5,272 nt of DNA, taken from NCBI GenBank assembly GCA_013153895.1, contig JAADDN010000020.1, positions 1-5,272 of the forward strand, read 5' to 3'. The notes below the pieces were generated by a model. It searched no databases and was not told where the DNA came from. It saw nothing but the letters and a program-made list of their open reading frames with translations. This stretch comes from Thermoproteota archaeon (GTDB lineage Archaea > Thermoproteota > Thermoprotei > Thermoproteales > Thermocladiaceae). Numbering within the stretch: position 1 is the stretch's first letter; the number at the start of each line of letters is the position of its first letter. The translations under genes were made by a program, and so were the position numbers. Of this stretch, positions 1 through 5,182 are shown in pieces.

Positions 1-38
1 AACATTTATTACACATTCATTAATTTTTAATAAATGTT
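1..38. repeat. Perfect 11-base inverted repeat at left edge
   Basis: AACATTTATTA at 1-11 is exactly reverse-complemented by TAATAAATGTT at 28-38, around a 16-base spacer that ends in a T run (24-28). As RNA it could form an A/U-rich hairpin; as DNA it could be a protein-binding site. It lies 60 bases before the first gene, so it could belong to that gene's control region or to the 3' end of a gene outside the window. The left arm begins at base 1, so the repeat may be longer than seen here. Confidence 0.55.
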
Positions 39-98
39 GGAAATATCTCAGCATCATCAATATTTAGAATAGTAAAATACTGTAACAATAGTATAATA

Positions 99-437
99 GT
101 GAATAAGACTGTAATGATTGGAGGTTCGTTTGAAGTTTCTAACATTAGTAAGGCATTTAATAATCTCATACTTAGAGTAGTAATATATAGGCAGATACCG
201 AATACTATAGCTCCGATACCTCCAGTACCAACATGTATATTAATGTACGTTTACTCAGGAGGTTCAAAGATAACTAAGCCTATAGGTGTAAACTTCTTTA
301 ATAGATGTGTGCTCTTTCCTGGAAAGTATAGTATAAAGGTTGTTATGGAGGGAGAGACTAAGGATGTTGAGAAGCCTGTAAGGTTCTCTATAGATGTAGT
401 ATTGAAAGTTTATAGAGAGGTTGTTCATGTTGAGTAA
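99..437 (+). CDS. Small hypothetical protein, possibly a beta-rich domain
   Basis: I do not recognise this 112-residue protein. It starts with GTG at 99; an in-frame ATG at 114 would give 107 residues and is equally possible, because no Shine-Dalgarno site decides between them. There is no signal peptide or membrane segment. A proline-rich stretch (residues 38-45) is followed by alternating hydrophobic segments. The FPGKYSIKV stretch at 73-81 and the next strand-like segment (94-104) resemble the closing strands of an Ig-like or transthyretin-like beta sandwich, which is inference from pattern only. It stands alone on this strand and converges on the 119-residue gene to its right, with 4 bases between the stops. 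Purine-rich coding bias like that of its neighbours supports a real gene, but a chance open frame is not excluded. Confidence 0.6.
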   Translation: MNKTVMIGGSFEVSNISKAFNNLILRVVIYRQIPNTIAPIPPVPTCILMYVYSGGSKITKPIGVNFFNRCVLFPGKYSIKVVMEGETKDVEKPVRFSIDVVLKVYREVVHVE

Positions 438-441
438 AGAC

Positions 442-801
442 TTACCTACTTATGTTTGCTAGATGACTAACATCGTCTATGGTCACGTTAAGATCTTTAT
501 AATCTATGACGAATCTATACACTGATAAGCATTCTGTTCCTGGAGCATCTATTCTCCTTAAAACAGCTATATAATATGCTCTGTAGAACTCTCCAAGATC
601 TTCTTCACGTAGTAGGAAGAACTCCATAAGAAAATTATCTATATCTACATCTCCTAACTGTTCACCATTCTCTATAAATTCTTTTATACCTCTTAAAACT
701 ATTTCATGTTCTTTCTCAAATTTTTCTGGAAATGTGAATCTGAAAGTCATGCTTCTTGAGCCTAGTCCAGGTATGTTTACTGTCTCTCTTATCGTTCTCA
801 C
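442..801 (-). CDS. Hypothetical protein translationally coupled to hemC
   Basis: This 119-residue acidic protein is not recognised. Its GTG start overlaps the hemC TGA stop in a GTGA arrangement (798-801), so it is almost certainly translated from the hemC transcript by coupling; that overlap is why I chose this start. There is no signal peptide or membrane helix. The N-terminal 25 residues look strand-forming (including FRFTFPEKF). The middle (about 29-48 and 54-82) looks helical with many charged residues, and a further strand-like piece (SVYRFVIDY, 93-101) follows. I see no metal-binding cluster and only one cysteine (C91). Position next to hemC hints at a tetrapyrrole-related role, but operon position alone is weak evidence. 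It is too short to be uroporphyrinogen III synthase (HemD, usually about 220-260 residues) and does not look like a fragment of it. Confidence 0.75.
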   Translation of the reverse strand: MRTIRETVNIPGLGSRSMTFRFTFPEKFEKEHEIVLRGIKEFIENGEQLGDVDIDNFLMEFFLLREEDLGEFYRAYYIAVLRRIDAPGTECLSVYRFVIDYKDLNVTIDDVSHLANISR

Positions 802-1733
802 AGTTTTTCTACTTCTCTAACAATCTTCTTAAGTTCTTCAGCTCCTCTAACTCCTATCTGTTCAGCTTCGGTTACTTTTCCACTTATCTGTACTTTATAT
901 ATCTTTCCTGTATCTTTATCTGCAAGATATGCTTGAAAATGAACTTCCTCTCCAGAACAGGTTGCTAGACAGCCTAGAGGAGTATGACAGCCTCCTCCGA
1001 ATGTCTTCAAAAATGCTCTTTCGCATGTTGCTTCTATTGTTGTTTCTCTATGTGTGGCTTCTCTCAACATTTTTAATAACTCATGATCATCTTTTCTACA
1101 TACTACAACTATTATTCCTTGTCCAGGAGCTGGAGGAAGCTCCTCTACGCTTAACCTACTATACGTGATCTCCTCTATCTCTGGCACTGTTCCTCTCAAT
1201 CTTTCTATTCCGCATTCAGCCAGGACTATCGCATCATATTGACCAGATATGAGCTTTCTTATTCTAGTATCAACATTCCCTCTAATATCTTCAAGCTTTA
1301 TGTCAGGTCTTATTCTTCTCAAGAACACTCTCCTCCTTATGCTTGATGTCCCAACCTTGGATCCAGGTTCAAGCTCATATATGCTAGGTTTCTCACATTT
1401 TCGAACAACAATTACATCATATGGACTATCTCTGGGAGGATAACATGCTAATTCTAGTCTTGGATCTATGCTTGCTGGAAGATCTTTTAAACTATGTACA
1501 GCTATGTCAGCGTCTCCTCTAAGTACTGCCTGATTGATCTCTTTCTCAAATATTCCTTTCACTCCTATCATGTATAGAGGTTTATCAAGTATCTTATCTC
1601 CTGTAGACTTGAATGTGCGTATTTCGAATTCTATGTCTGGAAATGTCTTCTTTATCCATCTTATAGCTATCTCTGTCTGAACTAGTGAGAGTTTGCTTGG
1701 TCTTGTTGCTACTATTATCTTCTTAGGATACAT
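798..1733 (-). CDS. hemC: Hydroxymethylbilane synthase (porphobilinogen deaminase)
   Basis: HemC joins four porphobilinogen molecules into hydroxymethylbilane in the cytoplasm, the step before uroporphyrinogen III. At 311 residues it has the usual full length (E. coli enzyme about 313). Visible motifs in order: ATRPSKLSLVQ (9-19), STGD (43-46), GVKGIFEKE (57-65), VHSLKDLP (79-86) with catalytic Asp84, GTSSIRRR (128-135) with the substrate-binding arginines, IRGNVDTR (150-157), LAECGIERL (171-179), PAPGQG (201-206) and GGGCHTPLG (246-254). Cys249 is the expected attachment point of the dipyrromethane cofactor. A small deviation is GVKG where many relatives have GGKG. Starting at ATG 1733 puts the first motif at the normal distance from the N terminus. 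It is transcribed divergently from the phosphatase operon and overlaps the following gene by 4 bases. No other haem gene is in the window, so the end product (haem, sirohaem or cobamide) cannot be told. Confidence 0.97.
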   Translation of the reverse strand: MYPKKIIVATRPSKLSLVQTEIAIRWIKKTFPDIEFEIRTFKSTGDKILDKPLYMIGVKGIFEKEINQAVLRGDADIAVHSLKDLPASIDPRLELACYPPRDSPYDVIVVRKCEKPSIYELEPGSKVGTSSIRRRVFLRRIRPDIKLEDIRGNVDTRIRKLISGQYDAIVLAECGIERLRGTVPEIEEITYSRLSVEELPPAPGQGIIVVVCRKDDHELLKMLREATHRETTIEATCERAFLKTFGGGCHTPLGCLATCSGEEVHFQAYLADKDTGKIYKVQISGKVTEAEQIGVRGAEELKKIVREVEKL

Positions 1734-1743
1734 GACCTGTTCC

Positions 1744-1764
1744 GTACATGTTAAATTAATGTAC
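1744..1764. repeat. Inverted repeat GTACAT / ATGTAC (operator-like)
   Basis: GTACAT at 1744-1749 is matched by its reverse complement ATGTAC at 1759-1764, with a 9-base AT-rich spacer that contains the likely hemC TATA box. ATGTAC occurs again at 1795-1800, where it forms the start codon region of the phosphatase gene. A dimeric regulator bound here would block hemC transcription; that is inference. Six-base arms in AT-rich DNA can arise by chance. Confidence 0.4.
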
Positions 1765-1765
1765 T

Positions 1766-1781
1766 TAACATATTTATGTTA
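1766..1781. repeat. Inverted repeat TAACATA-TT-TATGTTA over TATA region
   Basis: Seven-base arms (1766-1772 and 1775-1781) flank a 2-base centre, giving a nearly continuous 16-base palindrome that sits on the likely TATA box of the phosphatase operon. A perfect 8-base palindrome, GTGATCAC, follows directly at 1783-1790. The position would suit a repressor site or symmetric TBP/TFB contacts. The sequence shows the symmetry; a regulatory role is inferred. Confidence 0.45.
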
Positions 1782-1794
1782 TGTGATCACGAGA

Positions 1795-2283
1795 ATGTAC
1801 TGTATAGATGATCACGTATGTGGTGGTCATATACCATTTAGAGAAGATTATAAGCATCTTAGAGAGATTGGGTTCAGTATTGTGATATCGTTAGTAGAAG
1901 ATTGGGAGTATGTATGCTACGCTAACATGAATCCTCAAGAAGTTATTGAGGAAGCTAAACGTAATGGAATGATTGTGCTCAGGTTTCCTACTAGAGATGG
2001 ATATGCACCAGATGAGGAGACTCTGCTAAGAATATGTGAAATAATTAGTAATAATGTTAAACAATGTAGAAAAGTGTATGTTCACTGTGTAGGAGGACTT
2101 GGAAGAACGCCGACAGTTCTTGCAGCATACCTCATATATAGTAGAGGACTCTCAGCTGAGGATGCTCTTAGAGAGGTTATGAAGGTTAATCCTGAAATGT
2201 CTATAACAGAGGAACAATACTATGCTTTGAAGAGTTTTGAACTAATGTTAGGTAAGGAGAAACATGTTAAAAATCTGAGCTAA
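1795..2283 (+). CDS. HCX5R dual-specificity / tyrosine protein phosphatase
   Basis: The protein removes phosphate from phosphotyrosine, and possibly phosphoserine or threonine, in cytoplasmic proteins through a cysteinyl-phosphate intermediate. With the start at ATG 1795 it has 162 residues. The P-loop reads VHCVGGLGRTPT (96-107), with nucleophile Cys98 and phosphate-binding Arg104. The likely general acid is Asp68 in FPTRDGYAPDEE (64-75). Length and spacing closely match my recollection of the small Sulfolobus enzyme SsoPTP (about 161 residues). The frame is open further upstream, but a start at 1693 would overlap hemC by 41 bases and add a 34-residue stretch absent from the family. GTG 1783 (four extra residues) is the only serious alternative. 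It is first in an operon, 13 bases before the M20 gene. Its physiological substrate is not shown by the sequence. Confidence 0.92.
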   Translation: MYCIDDHVCGGHIPFREDYKHLREIGFSIVISLVEDWEYVCYANMNPQEVIEEAKRNGMIVLRFPTRDGYAPDEETLLRICEIISNNVKQCRKVYVHCVGGLGRTPTVLAAYLIYSRGLSAEDALREVMKVNPEMSITEEQYYALKSFELMLGKEKHVKNLS

Positions 2284-2296
2284 CTCTCTAAATGTA

Positions 2297-3544
2297 GTGC
2301 AGAGAGACGTGATAGAACAAGTATCAAAGTATAGAGATTGGGTAGCAGAAGTGTTGATGAGAATGATAGAGATACCGACAGTAAACCCTCCTGGTGAGAA
2401 GTATTTAGAATTCTGTAACTATGTTAAGGATGTTCTAGAGAGGGAAGGTATTTCCTCAGAGATCGTGAAGGTTCCTGATGATTATGTTAGAAAGTTCATT
2501 CCTGAGTATGCTGATCATCCTAGGTATATTCTCATAGCTAGGATAGGTAAAGGAAGACCAGTAATACATTTTAATGGTCATTATGATGTTGTTCCTGGAG
2601 GTACAGGTTGGAATGTTACTGAGCCATTTAGACCTAAGTTAGTTAACGGTAGAATTTATGGGAGAGGAAGTACAGATATGAAGGGTGGTATAGCATCTGC
2701 AATCTTAGCATTGAAAGTTCTGAAGAATTTTGAGAATAATCTTAACTGTACTGTAGAGCTTGCTCTAGTTCCTGATGAGGAGATTGGTGGTGAGACAGGT
2801 ACAGGATATCTTGTAAATGTGATGAACGTGAGACCTGACTATGTCATAGTTTGTGAACCTACTGGTCTAGATACCATACTGATAGGTAACAAGGGTGTTC
2901 TATGGCTAATGGTTGATGTGATAGGTAAACAAGCTCATGCATCAACTCCCTGGCTTGGACTTAACGCATTTGAGATAGGTGTAAGATATGTATGTAATAT
3001 TCTTGATGATCTGAAGAAGATGACTGAGTCTAAGATAAGCAAGTATGAGTATGATGATGAGAGGAGTAAGAGAGCTACCATAGTCCTGGGAGGAGATGTA
3101 CGTACTTGTGGTAAGGTTAACATGGTTCCTGGAATATTCTCCTTCTCCATAGATAGGAGAGTCATTCCTGAGGAGAATATTGATGATGTTGAGAGAGAGC
3201 TCTATACTTATCTTGAAGATAAGGCTAGAGAGATGGGTATCACAATATGTATAAGAACGTTACAGAAGTCTCCACCTGCTTTAACAGATCCTAACATAGA
3301 GCTTGTTAAAGTATTAGAGAAGAATATAGTTGAGATAGCTAGAACAAATGTGAGAAAAGTAGTATGTAGTGGAGGCCTAGACACAAGATACTACCAAGCG
3401 AAAGGTATTCAAGCAGTCACATATGGTCCTGGAGAGATAGAGCTTGCACATCAAGCAGATGAGTATGTAGAGCTTGATGAGGTTGTTGAGATAGCTAAGA
3501 TATATGTAGGAACTATCCTAGATCTATCAGTGAGTAGAAGATGA
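2297..3544 (+). CDS. M20 family metallopeptidase / deacylase (ArgE/DapE-type)
   Basis: This 415-residue two-metal hydrolase belongs to the ArgE/DapE/ACY1 family, which cleaves amide bonds of N-acylated amino acids or small peptides. The ligand set is complete: His95 and Asp97 in NGHYDVVP, bridging Asp127 in GRGSTDMKGG, catalytic base Glu161 with ligand Glu162 in PDEEIGGE, Glu187 in CEPTG, and His385 in AHQADEYV. The insert dimerisation domain spans roughly 195-315 and carries the GKQAHASTPWLG motif; its His214 is the residue that completes the neighbour's active site in family members. Nothing suggests secretion, so it should act in the cytoplasm. The start is GTG 2297 or GTG 2309 (four residues shorter); neither has a clear Shine-Dalgarno site. 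It follows the phosphatase by 13 bases and overlaps the next gene by 4. The substrate cannot be read from sequence: deacetylase, desuccinylase, carboxypeptidase and dipeptidase activities all occur in this fold. Confidence 0.93.
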   Translation: MQRDVIEQVSKYRDWVAEVLMRMIEIPTVNPPGEKYLEFCNYVKDVLEREGISSEIVKVPDDYVRKFIPEYADHPRYILIARIGKGRPVIHFNGHYDVVPGGTGWNVTEPFRPKLVNGRIYGRGSTDMKGGIASAILALKVLKNFENNLNCTVELALVPDEEIGGETGTGYLVNVMNVRPDYVIVCEPTGLDTILIGNKGVLWLMVDVIGKQAHASTPWLGLNAFEIGVRYVCNILDDLKKMTESKISKYEYDDERSKRATIVLGGDVRTCGKVNMVPGIFSFSIDRRVIPEENIDDVERELYTYLEDKAREMGITICIRTLQKSPPALTDPNIELVKVLEKNIVEIARTNVRKVVCSGGLDTRYYQAKGIQAVTYGPGEIELAHQADEYVELDEVVEIAKIYVGTILDLSVSRR

Positions 3545-4110
3545 GCATACAGAAGAAGCCTCTAAAAGATTTCGAGTTCTGTGTAGAGAACATTCTAAAC
3601 AATCTTGACTATATACTATCTAGGATAGGTGTTAAGCCGGAGGGCAGAGAGATTGAAAGTCTCTTGAGGACTCTTAGAAATATAGTTGAGAAGTTCAGGG
3701 AGGAGGAATTGAAGAATAGGAACCTTCATAGGTTGACAGATAAGATACTTGACGAGTTCACTAACATAGTTAACACGATAACCAAGGTCATTGATGAAGT
3801 TGAGAAGAGTGATAAAGATGTTCAGCTTATTGAGAAGCTTGAGAAGATTGTTGCATCATGTGTAAGAATGCTTAGTAGAGTTGATGTTCTAAGTTTAGAG
3901 ATAGAGGAGTGTAGTGAGATGAGGTGGTGGAAGGATAATTATGAGAAGATAAGATCAATAGTGTACTATCTAATATGGCTTACGTACTTCCTACTTATGT
4001 ACATTCTCTATGAAGCTTATAGAGGTAGTAATGGTTCTGAGAACATTATTGAGGAGATATATAAGAGGTCTGACATCATGAAGCTTATTCATAGAGCCTT
4101 GATGAGGTAG
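3541..4110 (+). CDS. Hypothetical coiled-coil protein with one membrane helix
   Basis: I do not recognise this 189-residue protein. Residues 1-130 are highly charged and helical, with heptad-like leucine, isoleucine and valine spacing (about 36-60, 64-90 and 94-120), so a coiled coil or helical bundle is likely. A single strongly hydrophobic segment (about 139-158, rich in Tyr, Leu and Ile) looks transmembrane. A short tail of about 30 residues ends in a basic helix. There is no N-terminal signal peptide. Charge flanking the helix is ambiguous, so the side on which the coiled coil lies is not settled. Its ATG overlaps the M20 stop codon (ATGA at 3541-3544), with a weak GTGA Shine-Dalgarno-like site seven bases upstream, so translation is coupled to the peptidase. 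It could be a membrane anchor or partner for that enzyme, but this rests on gene order only. Confidence 0.85.
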   Translation: MSIQKKPLKDFEFCVENILNNLDYILSRIGVKPEGREIESLLRTLRNIVEKFREEELKNRNLHRLTDKILDEFTNIVNTITKVIDEVEKSDKDVQLIEKLEKIVASCVRMLSRVDVLSLEIEECSEMRWWKDNYEKIRSIVYYLIWLTYFLLMYILYEAYRGSNGSENIIEEIYKRSDIMKLIHRALMR

Positions 4111-4118
4111 GTCGTGTT

Positions 4119-4148
4119 GAAATATTCTACAGATTCTATATATCGTGT
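4119..4148 (+). promoter_or_regulatory. Probable promoter of the mer-like gene
   Basis: The 38-base gap after the membrane-protein gene contains GAAATATTC (4119-4127), centred about 25 bases before ATG 4149, the expected distance of an archaeal TATA box from a leaderless start. A second AT stretch, CTATATAT at 4136-4143, is too close to be the TATA box of that start. There is no Shine-Dalgarno motif. I infer that the gene has its own promoter, although read-through from the operon upstream is also possible because no T-run terminator is seen in the gap. Confidence 0.45.
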
Positions 4149-5153
4149 ATGAGTATCAGAGTAGGAGTAGAGCTACTTCCTACAGGAAAAATAGACAAAA
4201 TTGTTGAGCTAGCATGCTTATCAGAGAGTATGGGACTAGACTCAGTATGGGTAACAGATCATTATTATAATAAGAATGCTTACATAATTCTAACATTAAT
4301 ATCTCAGAGAACTAGCAAAGTACTTCTTGGGATAGGTGTAACAAATCCATACGTTGTTCACCCAGCCTGGACAGCAGGAGCAGCAGCCACGCTCCAGGAA
4401 GCATGTGGTGGCAGGTTCATTCTTGGTATTGGTGCTGGAGATAAGACTACTCTAGAGAGCATAGGTATAGAGAGGAAGAAAGCTCTCAGAGCAGTGAGAG
4501 AATGTATAGAAATAATTAGGAGATTACTAAACTGTGAAACAGTAACATATGATGGAGAGATATTCAAGTTAAGAAATGCTAGACTAAACATAAAGACTAG
4601 CATTAGAGTTCCAATATATGTTGGAGCTCAAGCACCAAAAATGCTACAACTAGCTGGAGAGATTGCTGACGGAGTAATAATAAATTCCTCAGATCCTGAA
4701 ATAGTTAGAGAAGCTATAAGAAATATAGAGGTAGGTGCTGAGAAGACTAATAGAAAGATCGAGGATATCGATATAGCAGTATGTACATGCTTCTCAGTAG
4801 ACGAAGATGAGAAAAGAGCAGTAGAGTCAGCTAAGATAGTAGTAGCATACATACTAGCAGGATTAAGTAGAGAAGTAGCAGAGAAACTTGGAATAGATCA
4901 GGAAACTATAGATAAGGTAAGACAGAGCTTAGAGAAAGGTAGTATTGATGAGATTCGTAAAATAATAACAGAGGAGCATGTATCTAAGCTAGCGATAGCT
5001 GGAACACCTGAACAATGTATAGAGAAGATTATGAAAATGATAAAAGTAGGAACAAGACACATAATACTGGGATCACCATTAGGACCAGATAAGAAGAAGG
5101 CACTAGAGATAATAGGAAGAAAGATAGTACAAGCTCTTAAGGAAAAGATTTAA
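4149..5153 (+). CDS. mer: F420-dependent methylene-H4MPT reductase homologue (Mer-like)
   Basis: The protein is a bacterial luciferase-like TIM barrel of 334 residues, near the length of methanogen Mer (about 320-350). Mer reversibly reduces methylene-tetrahydromethanopterin to methyl-tetrahydromethanopterin with reduced F420 in the cytoplasm. Mer-like stretches include VWVTDHYYNKNAY (33-45), LGIGVTNPYV (60-69), GRFILGIGAGDK (88-99), PIYVGAQAPKMLQLAGEIAD (155-174), GVIINSSDP (175-183), DIDIAVCTCFSVDEDE (206-221) and GSPLGPDKKK (308-317). The resemblance to remembered methanogen Mer sequences runs along the whole length and is clearly closer than to F420-dependent alcohol or glucose-6-phosphate dehydrogenases. 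In a non-methanogen the true substrate could be another pterin or an unrelated F420-linked compound, so the reaction is less certain than the family. Codon choice differs from the gene before it: 19 of 26 valine codons are GTA. The ATG is the first good start after the gap and matches the family's N terminus. Confidence 0.88.
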   Translation: MSIRVGVELLPTGKIDKIVELACLSESMGLDSVWVTDHYYNKNAYIILTLISQRTSKVLLGIGVTNPYVVHPAWTAGAAATLQEACGGRFILGIGAGDKTTLESIGIERKKALRAVRECIEIIRRLLNCETVTYDGEIFKLRNARLNIKTSIRVPIYVGAQAPKMLQLAGEIADGVIINSSDPEIVREAIRNIEVGAEKTNRKIEDIDIAVCTCFSVDEDEKRAVESAKIVVAYILAGLSREVAEKLGIDQETIDKVRQSLEKGSIDEIRKIITEEHVSKLAIAGTPEQCIEKIMKMIKVGTRHIILGSPLGPDKKKALEIIGRKIVQALKEKI

Positions 5154-5154
5154 G
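5141..5154 (+). promoter_or_regulatory. Likely tRNA promoter (BRE + TATA) inside mer 3' end
   Basis: GGAAAA (5141-5146) fits the archaeal BRE pattern RNWAAW and is followed at once by an AT-rich GATTTAAG (5147-5154) that could serve as TATA box. Its centre is about 26 bases before 5177, so transcription would begin a few bases before the tRNA at 5183. The elements overlap the last codons and stop of the mer-like gene. Assignment rests on position and consensus alone. Confidence 0.5.
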
Positions 5155-5182
5155 ACCCCACGCACGACCTAACCAACAGATA

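Larger units (their letters stand above)
1734..1794. promoter_or_regulatory. Divergent promoter region, hemC / phosphatase operon
   Basis: This 61-base AT-rich gap separates two divergent start codons and must hold both promoters unless they lie inside the genes. On the plus strand, TATA-like candidates are the TTAACA and TTTATG stretches (about 1765-1778), roughly 20-28 bases before ATG 1795, which fits a leaderless or nearly leaderless message. On the minus strand, the ATTAATTTAA stretch (1751-1760) lies about 20-27 bases before the hemC ATG and is the best TATA candidate. Neither start has a good Shine-Dalgarno sequence, which also suggests leaderless transcripts. The exact boxes are inferred. 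Confidence 0.55.

Noticed and set aside
1..98. C-terminal tail of a gene entering from the left
   Set aside because: Two plus-strand frames are open briefly from base 1 (stops at 28-30 and 65-67), but the stretches are too short to show any coding signal or family.
120..125. GGAGGT resembling a strong Shine-Dalgarno site
   Set aside because: It lies within the reading frame (Gly-Gly codons) and no in-frame start codon follows at a suitable distance.
756..1443. Plus-strand open frames opposite hemC (756-968, 929-1168, 1249-1443)
   Set aside because: They are antisense shadows of a certain hemC gene, with leucine/serine/phenylalanine-rich products typical of the complement of purine-rich coding DNA and no motif of their own.
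1693..1794. Upstream extension of the phosphatase reading frame to a start at 1693
   Set aside because: It would overlap the 5' end of hemC and occupy the divergent promoter. The added 34 residues have no counterpart in the family, whereas ATG 1795 gives the typical length of about 162 residues.
2935..3165. Minus-strand open frame opposite the M20 gene
   Set aside because: It lies wholly inside a well-supported gene with all catalytic residues, has no recognisable domain and shows the composition of an antisense shadow.
4136..4143. CTATATAT as the TATA box of the mer-like gene
   Set aside because: It is only about 10 bases before the ATG, too close to direct transcription of a complete message; the AT element at 4119-4127 fits better.
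4358..4852. Minus-strand open frames opposite the mer-like gene (4358-4603, 4628-4852)
   Set aside because: Both are inside a strongly supported enzyme gene; the products are low-complexity Ser/Ala/Ile-rich and look like reverse-complement artefacts.
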